DNA from: Albugo candida
Taxonomy: Eukaryota; Oomycota; Peronosporomycetes; Albuginales
DNA length: 64,000 nt
Direction: 5' to 3'
NCBI GenBank assembly: GCA_040437565.1
Contig: JBDOQK010000029.1
Span: 310,001-374,000, forward strand
Numbering within the stretch: the first letter of the stretch is position 1; every line of letters starts with the position of its first letter. Below are positions 1 to 10,135 of this stretch, piece after piece. A program made the position numbers and the translations under genes. The notes beneath the pieces were generated by a model. That model was not told the DNA's origin, did not search any database, and saw only the letters and a program-made list of their open reading frames with translations.

Positions 1-259
1 TGCACGGCGAGTTGTTGATCCGATAACTTGAAAGACAGACCGCTTCCTTCTTCCTCGTTTGTATGCTGTGCTAGCGCAAAGGTGCGTGCACGCAGCGAAT
101 TCTTTAGTAAAGAACCATTCAGTCGAGATGACCCACAAGAATGTAAGCGTTGTAGTAACATCTCAGAGTGTGATCAAAGTGATCCGACGCTCGGATCTTT
201 TCAAGTAATATTTTATTTAGCTCCGATACTACTGTATACACTTCGTATACATCCGTTAA

Positions 260-477
260 CAGATACAGTGTGATGAAGTCTAATAATGTTGCGATAGGCT
301 TTCCATCGATAGTGCGGTNNNNNNNNNNNNNNNNNNNNNNNNNNNNNNNNNNNNNNNNNNNNNNNNNNNNNNNNNNNNNNNNNNNNNNNNNNNNNNNNNN
401 NNNNNNNNNNNNNNNNNNCAGATACAGTGTGATGAAGTCTAATAATGTTGCGATAGGCTTTCCATCGATAGTGCGGT
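260..477. other. Assembly gap with duplicated contig ends (N 319-418)
   Basis: The 59 bp just left of the N run (260-318) occur again, identical, just right of it (419-477). The N run is exactly 100 bases, a placeholder length. The simplest reading is two overlapping contig ends that were not merged, so one copy is probably artificial. Confidence 0.85.
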
Positions 478-1037
478 AGGTACATTCACCTGGCGTTATT
501 TGCAGTCAACGTGCCATAAATGCTTCCTCTCTCGCTATTCATCCTGTCTGAAGCGGCACAGTATCACAGCTCAATTTGTTGTATGTGATATAATTATTCT
601 GGTCGTCAGCATCCCCTCGTGAATGCGCTAGGGATGGTCCATCTTTCCATTGACATGCTCTGATATTCCTACCTGCAGATCCAATGTTACACCTCGTTTC
701 CATTTGGAGAAGAACTCGAAGCGATCTCTCTCGTACACTTGGTTGAAAGTGTCGTCAATTTGCCCTTCAGAACACGCTAATCGAAAAGAGAGATTGAGCT
801 GTGTTTTGGTCGATTCATTGTGATAAACTTGGATAAATGGACAGGCTGGCTTGTTCCATTTCACGTCGTGGGAGCTTTATCTCGGTAATGAAGTGCCATG
901 TTTTCCAAGTCTATTGGCGAGAAAAATCCGATAGATAGCATGAGCTTCACATACTCATTGTGATGTTAACAACAACGAGCTCATCTGTCATATGTCAATC
1001 GATTCTGTTCACTCCAAACGTTCTCATTATATTTTTT

Positions 1038-1267
1038 CTGCCGTCGTCGACTGATGGCTGTACGAATCGACCGAGTTGGAAGCCTGAAAACTTCCGCCAC
1101 TCNNNNNNNNNNNNNNNNNNNNNNNNNNNNNNNNNNNNNNNNNNNNNNNNNNNNNNNNNNNNNNNNNNNNNNNNNNNNNNNNNNNNNNNNNNNNNNNNNN
1201 NNTCTGCCGTCGTCGACTGATGGCTGTACGAATCGACCGAGTTGGAAGCCTGAAAACTTCCGCCACT
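1038..1267. other. Assembly gap with duplicated contig ends (N 1103-1202)
   Basis: About 65 bp ending at 1102 are repeated identically from 1203, on either side of a 100-N placeholder. This is probably an unmerged contig overlap and not a biological repeat. Confidence 0.85.
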
Positions 1268-1572
1268 CGTTCCTTTCTTCGCACTTGGATTGAGTCCCGG
1301 CTTCCTAATCAATTCTCATGTACTGCGGTCCGAGCCTTTAGCGCTGATAGAATCCCTTCTGTCATAAATGACAGGAACGGATTAATTTCTCTCGCACGAA
1401 CAACTGAGAAGCATTCTATCAGCATGGATTAGGCCTACTATCCTCTTCACCTCCTGCTGCTTGCCGATTCCTCAATTGATCAGCGATAGAAGACGTGTGA
1501 TGCATCTGTTATCTCCTTCATACAATATGTGGAAAAATCGACAAATATGAAAAAAATGGAAATCGTAATTTG

Positions 1573-4500
1573 TTACACGTCGATGTTGTTGCTGCGGTAT
1601 TGATACGCGTCGTACTGTCGTGTGCCCCAAGCATTATAGCTTTTGCGGATCAGAGCGTCCACATGCTGTTCGAGTTGGTACCGACTTTGGAATTTCCGCA
1701 AACGTTGTTTCAAATCACAAATTATCTTTTCCAATTGACGACAACGCGATTTGCTTCCACGGAAGCACGCAAATGTTGAATTTTGTCCGGTCAATTGTAA
1801 CAGAGTCAGAATTTCCCGCTGATGTTTCTGCAGTGCAATCAATCCATCCGCAAGCAACGTTCGGAAGCGCTGGAACCCCATAGAAGTAAGACCGCCCATC
1901 ACCTGAACCATTTCACTCGTCAATTTGAACGGAGCATCTTCCAAACTAAATGCTCGTCCTGGCGCGATTCCAAGAATAAATCCAAAATCAATGTGAATTA
2001 TATGGCCTTCAGAGCTCAACAAAATGTTCCCATTGTGTCGATCTTTAAGCTGAAGAACATAAGACACCAGGCTATACGCTGCCATACTATTGATGAATTT
2101 AGTACGGGCAGCCTCTAGCGCGTCGCTACCATCCGATTGATTCTCATTATAAGACGAGTGGAAGTAGTCCCAAAGTGAGCAGCGATTTCGACGACCAAAA
2201 CGTTTCTTCAAATGATCCAAAGAGCAAGCGTCTGTAATTGTTTCCAGTAAGCCGATATCGCTTCCAGTGGCTATGATGCGGTAAGAACGAAGCCACAATG
2301 GTAATTTCTCACGATCAAATATATGCCGCAATCGATCGATAATTTGCATGGCAAACATTTCTTGGCGAAGGTCGTCATTCGTCTTCACAATGACTGAAAA
2401 CAAACGCCATCCTGGAAAGTGGCCCATAGGCGAAGCCGAACGAATTCGTCTCTGCTTTTCGCTCCAACATTCGCCAAACACATTGCTATCGTACACCATC
2501 GTACTGACATTTCCCCCGGCTTGTTTATCAGGAAGTACAAGTGAAGGTTTCCCATTTGTTATCTGCGACGTATTTCGATGCGTACAGCTCGGAAGAGATT
2601 TCGAAAAGGATTTTCGTACTGAGGAGCGATTACTTTGAATGCCGTTTCCCGACTCTCGATCGAGAAGACGACTGTTGCTCGAGAATAAAGGAGTCAAGCT
2701 ACACGGCGTTGATTTGGAATAGTCAGAAGCATAACTATCCTTTGGATTTTGGTGCGGTGAAATCACATCCCACGCATCATCACTTTCTTCATCGACCAGG
2801 ATACGCTCTTCCAGATCATGATCGGTCAACACTGAACTGTGTCTCGACGATCGGAAAAATGGACGTAATGGCTCATCGTCATACTCACTCTCTTGCTCGG
2901 GAAGGTCAATTGGAACAGCTTCCATGAAAATCATAGTCGGAGCACGATTCTTTGTCGTAAACACAGTTCCATCGTCTGGTGGTATTCGTACAACTTTATA
3001 CAACTGGTCGGACGCTGAGCACAAGGGATACAGCTCCATACCATCCAATGACGAATTAAGACGCTCCAATTCTTTCCTCAGCACGCTCTTACGATGCGTG
3101 ACGGGATATATGAAGCGTAATTTGTCACTAATTGTGGCAAGAGATTGTACAAACGCGACTTGTTTCAAGACCAAATTCTCCAGTCGCACAGCCATATCTG
3201 TCTGCAGTCGTCCACGCTCCATATCGCTCCCTAGAAAAAGCTCGTAATTGATGCTGGAATCGTACTCACACAAAGTCCTTCCCATTCGTTTGACTTCAAA
3301 AGCACATCTTTGAAAATCGACCGTTGAAGTCGCATTGAGCCAACGTTCCGCCCATGAATCCGTCTCGCAATGGATCAAAGCTTCACTTTTTTCAAATGCT
3401 CGATGGAGTAAGGCACAAATCGTCGAGCAAAGATTCTCTGGGCAATCTGATAGTAAAATAGAGCTCCACAACGAGTCGTTTGCTTGGGAGTCTTTACCAA
3501 ACACTTGAGCAAAAGTAACGTTATGGACGTCTACACGCGGTGGAAAAATGAACCCAAGAAGATCCAAAAACGTGTGTGAATGAGAATGAACCGAATACGT
3601 CAAGGAAGCCTGCGCGTGCCAAATCGTCTGCAGAGCTATCCGAGGTGCTCGTCGACAAATTCCGCGGATATAGCGCTTGAGATAGAAAAGCTGCACAAAG
3701 TAGGCTTCGGCATCCGTTCGGACATCGATACACTCGAGCAAATGCAGGATCTGATACCATACATTCTCAATCTGATCAATGGCGTTCTCCGCATAGAATG
3801 GAAGCCTCTCACATGCGATCCGAAAAAGGTGCGGCGTCGTACGTGTGCGATACATCAGCTGGATCGTATGTATCAAACTCATAGGACTTTGCTCAAGTCT
3901 GTGAATCAACAGCGCATCGACTTTGCATTGACTCGCGTTGTGTATCTCACCGCATGAACTGACATCCAAAAGCAAGCGCATTCCATTATCTTTACGGAGA
4001 ATAGCATTCATTATGCACAATATACTCTCCAGGTATTCACGAAATACCAATCTCTCCACACACACAACGCAGCAACGAGAACAACAGCTCGACTCTGATG
4101 CTTCACAGAATCCCAACGTACTGGGAAGCCGCATCGATCGACCACAATGTTTCGAGCAGAAATCGTTCCCACAGCATCCGCAAGTCACTTTCCAGACGAG
4201 AAACTTTTTCAGACAGATTCCACAATACCGACAACAAGAGCTGGATGCCAAGGATGCGATCGAGTTGACCGACGACGAAGATTCAATCGGGGATTGTCGT
4301 CTGATGCTTTCATCGATACATGTACTACAGCCGATCGCATCCTCCGATTCCATTCGACGATCGCCGCCAAATGGACCCGAAATTCCAGGACCCAATTTTG
4401 CAATTTGAAGCACATTTTCAATCGCATCGATCCATTGCAACTTCTCTTCCGCTGATTCCGCTGAACAGAGCAACAAACGATTCTGAAGAGTACGAATAGC

Positions 4501-4869
4501 GAATGCATGCGGATACGTATGCATCGATCCAATTCCTGACCAAGACTCAATCGCTTGGATCGATACGTGGCCTCGAAGATTCGTCTGCGTATTTGCATCC
4601 TCTCTTTTCAGAAACCACTTTATCTTGGTGCCCGCAAGCACGCAAAATCGATACGATCCCATGTAGTGGCTGGTACAAAACCTTTTCCTCAGGTATCCTT
4701 CCATCCGTTTCGAACTTGTGTCTTCTCTAATCTCTCGTATCCATTTCTTCACCACTATCGCCGTCGCATTATTTGCATCGATTATCGAGTGATATTCGTC
4801 GCCAAAAATCATCCCATCCTCTCTATCGATTGAATGACACGATTTCTCCTGATTTCCAAATACTTCCAT
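1573..4869 (-). CDS. PH-FYVE-phosphatidylinositol 4-kinase (type III beta-like)
   Basis: Predicted 1098-residue lipid kinase that phosphorylates phosphatidylinositol at the 4 position, as PI4K beta does at Golgi membranes. Residues about 56-155 form a PH domain (start RMEGYLRKRF, closing Trp in EEKLQWIDAI). Residues about 212-270 hold a dense cluster of paired cysteines (CCRYCGIC, CGCCGNDFC, CCSRCC) that looks like a FYVE-type zinc finger. The C-terminal 300 residues carry the kinase: NDDLRQE, the catalytic loop DRHNGN (about 943) and the metal-binding HIDFGF (about 959). The frame is open upstream to 4956 but only with a GTG, so I start at the first ATG, 4869. The PH plus FYVE plus PI4K order is not the animal or fungal arrangement. 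The kinase call is firm; type III beta over alpha is inferred from size and motif spacing. Confidence 0.85.
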   Translation of the reverse strand: MEVFGNQEKSCHSIDREDGMIFGDEYHSIIDANNATAIVVKKWIREIREDTSSKRMEGYLRKRFCTSHYMGSYRFCVLAGTKIKWFLKREDANTQTNLRGHVSIQAIESWSGIGSMHTYPHAFAIRTLQNRLLLCSAESAEEKLQWIDAIENVLQIAKLGPGISGPFGGDRRMESEDAIGCSTCIDESIRRQSPIESSSSVNSIASLASSSCCRYCGICLKKFLVWKVTCGCCGNDFCSKHCGRSMRLPSTLGFCEASESSCCSRCCVVCVERLVFREYLESILCIMNAILRKDNGMRLLLDVSSCGEIHNASQCKVDALLIHRLEQSPMSLIHTIQLMYRTRTTPHLFRIACERLPFYAENAIDQIENVWYQILHLLECIDVRTDAEAYFVQLFYLKRYIRGICRRAPRIALQTIWHAQASLTYSVHSHSHTFLDLLGFIFPPRVDVHNVTFAQVFGKDSQANDSLWSSILLSDCPENLCSTICALLHRAFEKSEALIHCETDSWAERWLNATSTVDFQRCAFEVKRMGRTLCEYDSSINYELFLGSDMERGRLQTDMAVRLENLVLKQVAFVQSLATISDKLRFIYPVTHRKSVLRKELERLNSSLDGMELYPLCSASDQLYKVVRIPPDDGTVFTTKNRAPTMIFMEAVPIDLPEQESEYDDEPLRPFFRSSRHSSVLTDHDLEERILVDEESDDAWDVISPHQNPKDSYASDYSKSTPCSLTPLFSSNSRLLDRESGNGIQSNRSSVRKSFSKSLPSCTHRNTSQITNGKPSLVLPDKQAGGNVSTMVYDSNVFGECWSEKQRRIRSASPMGHFPGWRLFSVIVKTNDDLRQEMFAMQIIDRLRHIFDREKLPLWLRSYRIIATGSDIGLLETITDACSLDHLKKRFGRRNRCSLWDYFHSSYNENQSDGSDALEAARTKFINSMAAYSLVSYVLQLKDRHNGNILLSSEGHIIHIDFGFILGIAPGRAFSLEDAPFKLTSEMVQVMGGLTSMGFQRFRTLLADGLIALQKHQREILTLLQLTGQNSTFACFRGSKSRCRQLEKIICDLKQRLRKFQSRYQLEQHVDALIRKSYNAWGTRQYDAYQYRSNNIDV

Positions 4870-4986
4870 CAATGCTCCGCAATCCCAAATTCGTCGGAAA
4901 GAAAAGTCATAAAGTCTCAATTCGGCTTTCAATCCGATGAAACTCTTTCCATCCACCGGTTCGATACTGATGGCTTCTTACCAGCG

Positions 4987-5782
4987 GCCGTGTGTCCTGT
5001 AGACGGATTCAAATGTCTCATCAAAGCAGTTATATTGTCCAGTTCCTCCACAACAAAATACAAACGACAAAAGACCCGGCTATTTTCAGCCGATACAGCG
5101 CGAATGGTACTGAGAAACGAATTGTATTGAATCCATCCTACAATCAAAAGTATAAAATCACGGTCGCCAGTCTTTCGATTTTAAGGCTTGAAACCCATTT
5201 CCCGTCGATATAAAGCCTTTTCTCGAGCATTTGGACGATCCGACATCCAATTTCCGCTGCTATTTCGCTTTGTGAATTGTTTCTTCTTACGTGCATCCGC
5301 ATCATCGAATATCTTTTCCAAATCGCACGTATCGNNNNNNNNNNNNNNNNNNNNNNNNNNNNNNNNNNNNNNNNNNNNNNNNNNNNNNNNNNNNNNNNNN
5401 NNNNNNNNNNNNNNNNNNNNNNNNNNNNNNNNNNGCCGTGTGTCCTGTAGACGGATTCAAATGTCTCATCAAAGCAGTTATATTGTCCAGTTCCTCCACA
5501 GCAAAAGACAAACGACAAAAGACCCGGCTATTTTCAGCCGATACAGCGCGAGTAGTATTGAGAAACGAATTGTATTGAATCCATCCTACAATCAAAGGTA
5601 TAAAATCACGGTCGCCAGTCTTTCGATGCTAAGGCTTGAAACCCATTTCCCGTCGATATAAAGACTTCTCTCGAGCATTTGGACGATCCGGCATCCAATT
5701 TCCGCTGCTATTTCGTTTTGTGAATTGTTTCTTCTTACGTGCATCCGCATCATCGAATATCTTTTCCAAATCGCACGTATCG
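4987..5782. repeat. Imperfect 348-bp duplication around assembly gap 5335-5434
   Basis: Bases 4987-5334 and 5435-5782 are near copies that differ at roughly a dozen positions (about 3-4%). Each contains the last codons of the INCENP-like gene plus the spacer towards the PI4K gene. The left copy encodes the same C-terminal tail with two conservative residue changes. Unlike the other gap-flanking repeats it is not identical, so it is more likely two haplotypes placed side by side, or a true recent tandem copy. Confidence 0.75.
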
Positions 5783-8406
5783 ACAAAATCGGGAAATATG
5801 TGTGGGGAGGGATCTATCGCATTGGATTGGAATTGATTGTGCATGATACGCTCCAGATTTTCTTTACGGGCCCACGATGGAATGGACTGCTTTTTCTTAT
5901 CCGATTGAGATGATTCAACGATCACGGAGTTTTGGCTGAGACGAATTACCGACTGTTTTGGCTGCGTGTCACCAGCAGGCAACGCGGTCGAAGAGGCCAA
6001 TAAGCCATTTTTACTCCATTCCGTACGCGCTTGCATTTTCTCATGTCGACGTTTGGCTTGTTTTAATGCATCGACTACACGCTTTGAATTAGGTTTTCGA
6101 CTCGTACGATCTCTGATGAGCTGCAGCTTGCGTTCTTTTCGCGCGTCTTCGATAGCTCGTTCTTGTTCGTGTTTTCTTCGAAGTGCCTGCAATCGTTTGG
6201 CTTTTTCCAATTTACGTTGATGCTCGAGCTCTCGGACTTTTTCGGCTTTTTTCAGCGCACTCACAGGCGGAATCGATCGCTGCATTGAGTTTTGCTTCAG
6301 GGTCTTTGGTCTTTCATCGGTTTTGCTTTCAAGTAAGGAAACGAACGAATGCAAACTGCTCACCAAATTCGATGGTTTTTGGATCTGCGATTTCGTTGAG
6401 ACAGACTGAAGAGCTGTGTTTGAAGGCACACAATCGATACGGATGGCTTCTCGAGACGGATTTCGATCCGATGGAGCGATATCCCTCGGAAGCGTCTCTG
6501 TAGCTCGAATTGGCGATCGGATTTTGATCGATTCCTTTTCGTCCAAAGTTGATGTCATCTCTTTCTGATTCGTATCGGCTTTTGCTTCTGATACAGAGCC
6601 TTCAACACTCTTTTCAGGCAATTGTTTTGTAGGAATGATTTGTTTATTGGCTTTAGCTCGCTCGTATCTTTGTTGTGCCGATTTTTTCGCTGCCATTCGA
6701 ATTCGCAAAACTTCTCTTTCGATGTTAAATCTTCGTTCCAAAATCTGACGATCTCCGCTTTCTTTGCGTATTTGAGTGATTTTCATTTGCTCGGACACGA
6801 CTTTACGACTGGCAGAAGCTTTTGAATGATTTATGCTGGCTTTGGGTTCGCTTACTGCGTCCTCTTTGACCACTTTACTTTGCGTCTCTTTCTGGAAAGG
6901 AGTTTCTGTTCGATCGGAAAAGAGTTCCGCAGAGTCGACTTCAGGATCGCATACGACTTTATCGTGCTCATCGGAACATTCTTTCGGAGCATTCAGTTGT
7001 GGAGCGTGCTCCGATCCATTGCTGACGATTGTCTTGGTCGAGTCGACATCAATCTTTTGAGGAATGAGTTTCTCTACTGAATCGGTATCGATGGCGTTGA
7101 TGTCATTTCTAATGCAAAGAGTAGCGGTATCCTCGTCGTCTGACGTCAAATCACCGCTTATCCTGATGAATTCTCTCGACTCTCTTTCCATCGACTTTGT
7201 CATCGAAGAATCCTCGATTGTCGTTTGGGAAGTAGTTGTTGATCTTCGTATTTGCTCGACTTCTATACCTTCTGGTTCTTTTTCGGTCTCCTCTTCGATG
7301 GTTTCCGACTGCTTTTGTGGCTCACTATCGATCAGTTCCAATTCTGTTCCCGGATCACTTTCTCGCACAAGATCATTTATAGCACATGTCGGCGATGCGT
7401 CAAGTAGATAACTATGCTTCTTTTGCTCCCCAGCAAACAGGTCACTTGTAAGGTCTTCTTGTTCAATGACTATGTCAGTGTCTGCTTCTGTGATTGACAT
7501 CAACTCTGTTTGTGTTTCTTGCGCTTCCCTGACTTTTTCATTTTCGACGGCTATAATCTTCTCATCTGTTTCGCTCTTACTATTTGTTGGTGACATCATA
7601 TCGTGCTGGAGCTCGCTTTCCACCACAATTTGATTTTGCACTGTCGGCTTGGCACTTTGGTCGTCAGGATTCTCTATCTGTCGGTCTGAAACTCCTTCCA
7701 CATCATTTTCAGCCTCAACGACTTTCGTGACGGAATCCTTTGAGTCTATTGCATCCTGCGTAGTTGTTTGCCTTTCCGAGTCCTCTGCTTCCAATGTAAG
7801 AGCTTCTTCGAGCCTATTCAGCAAAACAGCTTTAAGGCCTGTCATTGAGAAACCTTTTTTCTTCAATTCTCTTCGGAGATCGACGACTTTCCACTCTGAC
7901 GGGTTGAGCTTTATTCGTATCTTCTCGCGGCATGGCTGAGCTTCTACGGCTTGGTCGGGAGCATTGACATTAGCTGTAGACTCGGCAGCAGAACTTCGAA
8001 GCGGAAATGTGGTTGTTTCTGTAATTGCGGTAAAAAAGCTGTCTTGGTTCGTAGATTCGTGAGGAATAATCGTATTTTCTGAATTTTTGGTCTCGATAGC
8101 ATCTAATTCTGTAATTTCATCATGCAAGACGTCTATTTGTGCATTTGCTTCCTCAGATACAACGTCCTCCATTTTCGGTATTTTTCGCTTTCTTGAGGAG
8201 AGACGAGGTCGTTTGAATGTATTCGCGTTTGCATCGAGGGTTTGAGAGTATAGTTCCTTGCAAGGAACGCCGAGACGCTCCCTTAAATTGTGTAGTTGGC
8301 CGTGCAGCCACTCCAAATTTGAACTGTGCTGCTGTTTAAGAGATTTTGTGTGCTCGTGGTATAATGCATCCATGTGTCGCTGTACTTTAATGACTGCATC
8401 GCTCAT
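5629..8406 (-). CDS. INCENP-like chromosomal passenger protein with SAP domain
   Basis: Predicted 925-residue inner centromere protein, the scaffold that binds and activates Aurora kinase in the chromosomal passenger complex. The C-terminus carries the diagnostic IN-box: IPSWARKENLERIM (from about residue 842), then DLEKIF, then KRNSSGNW, matching the animal IPxWA, DLEDIF and KRTSSAVW blocks. The serine pair is the site Aurora phosphorylates in animal INCENP. A long charged helical stretch rich in Arg, Lys and Glu (about 690-800) precedes it, as in known INCENPs. Unexpectedly, residues about 170-204 (EWKVVDLRRELKKKGF and following) form a SAP DNA-binding motif. The region between is acidic and low in complexity. 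The longer frame starts with TTG, so the ATG at 8406 is chosen. The IN-box makes the family call strong; overall identity to known INCENPs is surely low. Confidence 0.8.
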   Translation of the reverse strand: MSDAVIKVQRHMDALYHEHTKSLKQQHSSNLEWLHGQLHNLRERLGVPCKELYSQTLDANANTFKRPRLSSRKRKIPKMEDVVSEEANAQIDVLHDEITELDAIETKNSENTIIPHESTNQDSFFTAITETTTFPLRSSAAESTANVNAPDQAVEAQPCREKIRIKLNPSEWKVVDLRRELKKKGFSMTGLKAVLLNRLEEALTLEAEDSERQTTTQDAIDSKDSVTKVVEAENDVEGVSDRQIENPDDQSAKPTVQNQIVVESELQHDMMSPTNSKSETDEKIIAVENEKVREAQETQTELMSITEADTDIVIEQEDLTSDLFAGEQKKHSYLLDASPTCAINDLVRESDPGTELELIDSEPQKQSETIEEETEKEPEGIEVEQIRRSTTTSQTTIEDSSMTKSMERESREFIRISGDLTSDDEDTATLCIRNDINAIDTDSVEKLIPQKIDVDSTKTIVSNGSEHAPQLNAPKECSDEHDKVVCDPEVDSAELFSDRTETPFQKETQSKVVKEDAVSEPKASINHSKASASRKVVSEQMKITQIRKESGDRQILERRFNIEREVLRIRMAAKKSAQQRYERAKANKQIIPTKQLPEKSVEGSVSEAKADTNQKEMTSTLDEKESIKIRSPIRATETLPRDIAPSDRNPSREAIRIDCVPSNTALQSVSTKSQIQKPSNLVSSLHSFVSLLESKTDERPKTLKQNSMQRSIPPVSALKKAEKVRELEHQRKLEKAKRLQALRRKHEQERAIEDARKERKLQLIRDRTSRKPNSKRVVDALKQAKRRHEKMQARTEWSKNGLLASSTALPAGDTQPKQSVIRLSQNSVIVESSQSDKKKQSIPSWARKENLERIMHNQFQSNAIDPSPHIFPDFVDTCDLEKIFDDADARKKKQFTKRNSSGNWMPDRPNAREKSLYRREMGFKP

Positions 8407-9323
8407 AATGAAGCCAAATTCGCTCAATGTTCGATTTTCTACCGCCGATGGACCCGATGTTTTTTTGACTTAAACATTCAAATAGCGGCTTTGTGGATTA
8501 CCGAACCTTAACTTAGGCGTTAGGAGGTAGTGATAATAGNNNNNNNNNNNNNNNNNNNNNNNNNNNNNNNNNNNNNNNNNNNNNNNNNNNNNNNNNNNNN
8601 NNNNNNNNNNNNNNNNNNNNNNNNNNNNNNNNNNNNNNNTAGTGTAGTACATCAATGTAGATGACCCAGACCCCAATTCGGATTCTTGCCTCATATAATT
8701 TGCTTCACGTTGACTAGGAATGATTCAAGTTATTTTGTCAAGTGGCTGCCAGACCTATTTAACATCCCATCCGTAAGGAAAAGCTATCGATATCGAGTGG
8801 TTGCAGCCGTATTATTCCATTTCCAAATCAACCGCTATTACCAGTTTACATAACCGATGTTCGTATCAGAGACACAACAACGTGCGAGTGCAAGGTGCTT
8901 ATGTATCAGTTTGTAGTCAGACTTACAAATGACCGGTATTCAGGAGTACAACAAGGAGCGAGTGATGAAGATGCGCTGTGTGGCAGGCGTTGCAGCTTCA
9001 TTCTCATACTCACTATGTTTCCTACTATTTGGACTCACTTAGTATCTACTCTTTCTTTATTTGAGAGCACAGTGCATGTAGTACCGGTACCTATCGTTCG
9101 ACTGACTCAAACAATTGTTGTATGCGACTTATTCTATACTCGATGACATCAAGTGGATATTAATCAGAGCCACAGCTGCTCGATAGAATTGACACCGTTA
9201 CTTTCGGTTAGGCTCATAACAACGCAGCACTGACAAAGTCTCAATTGTTATGTGACCACATAGAGATATGAAAGTGCGGTATCGAATACAAGTGAATTAC
9301 ATTGCCATTTGTTAGTTAAGCTC
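8407..9323. other. Non-coding stretch with assembly gap 8540-8639
   Basis: I see no supported gene. This gap shows no clear duplicated flank, unlike most others here. A plus-strand frame of 83 codons at 8895-9146 has no recognisable domain and is probably chance. Confidence 0.5.
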
Positions 9324-9644
9324 TCAGAAATCGGTGCACCGTCCATTCCGTTCCCAGTCACCGTACCGAGTGGGCTCTTTGAGTTTCCCACCTTTTGTTG
9401 GTCCTCCATATTCAGGCCCACTTGGACCTGAGTCCAGAACGTCTTCCTCATCATCTTCAGACTCGTAGTCCAGGTCGAGCTCCTGCAATGTGTTAGAGTC
9501 AACTTTAGGTTTCGTAATGTCACTCCAATAACGTTTTTGATATTGTAACAGACTCGAATTCTTGCTGTACTTTTTTACTGCGCTCTCGATAACAAATTTG
9601 TCTCGCATCACCTTTATAAAGCGGTTAGAAGCCATTAACGCCAT
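9324..9644 (-). CDS. SDHAF4: Succinate dehydrogenase assembly factor 4 (SDHAF4/Sdh8)
   Basis: 106-residue protein of the DUF1674 family. In yeast and animals SDHAF4 binds the FAD-loaded catalytic subunit of succinate dehydrogenase in the mitochondrial matrix, protects it from self-oxidation and helps assemble complex II. The C-terminal signature is plain: GPEYGGPTKGGKLKEPTRYG followed by DWERNGRCTDF, where the Gly-Asp-Trp-Glu and the terminal Gly-Arg-Cys-x-Asp-Phe are the family's invariant block. The N-terminus is basic and lacks acidic residues for about 15 positions, compatible with mitochondrial import. Single exon with an ATG at 9644; size is typical of the family. Confidence 0.9.
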   Translation of the reverse strand: MALMASNRFIKVMRDKFVIESAVKKYSKNSSLLQYQKRYWSDITKPKVDSNTLQELDLDYESEDDEEDVLDSGPSGPEYGGPTKGGKLKEPTRYGDWERNGRCTDF

Positions 9645-10135
9645 ACTCGTCTTTGTGTGCTGTTAAAAAGGCTGAAGGAAGAATCAACTTTGAAGAAACG
9701 GACTTAACAAAAAAACAAAGATAGGAACGGTATGCAAACCCGAAACCACTATTTTCGCCTGACTGATGGTCAGATTGATACTTGCAGTGAGTATTACCGT
9801 TGGTCTTCCAACGTGAACCCGATCTCTTACAGATTCAAGGCCTGCCAGCAAAGTCTAGAAATGTAATATATATAGACTCAGAGCACGGTGGTAAATTTCT
9901 CTAGTGACTTCCGGTAATCGCAACAGCTCGCCACGGTTATGTTTCACCTAACAAAATTTCCGAGCAAATCAAATTTCATCAAAACTTTGGCGAGACTATG
10001 TCGGTCAGATAATCTTGCAACTGTGGAACAAGCGACTCAAGACTGATACCGAGTCTTTAAGGCCAATGGATTGATTCGGATGTTGGGTCGCTAGCTGTAT
10101 GGTGCACTGCTGATCTCATGACTGTATGATTCATT
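9645..10135. other. Intergenic, nothing recognised
   Basis: 490 bp between the SDHAF4 start and the ABC transporter stop, both genes on the minus strand. No open frame of note and no repeat seen by eye. It should contain the SDHAF4 promoter. Confidence 0.5.

Larger units (their letters stand above)
1..1572. other. Gene-poor left end with two assembly gaps
   Basis: I can support no complete gene here. A plus-strand frame at 28-270 has a Cys-x2-Cys-x5-Cys pattern (ECKRCSNISEC) followed by a hydrophobic end, but it has no ATG. A minus-strand frame at 628-864 gives 78 residues starting MKWNKPACPF with no recognised domain; it could be an exon of a small secreted protein. Both N gaps in this stretch are flanked by identical short copies of the same sequence, so true spacing is unknown. 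Confidence 0.5.

Noticed and set aside
628-864. Third member of the secreted-protein family
   Set aside because: It is similar in size and strand to the family at 43-46 kb, but I could not align cysteines or blocks, so it is left unassigned.
4870-4956. Longer start of the PI4-kinase
   Set aside because: The extra 29 codons begin with GTG and there is an in-frame stop a little further up. No ATG is present, so the ATG at 4869 is used.
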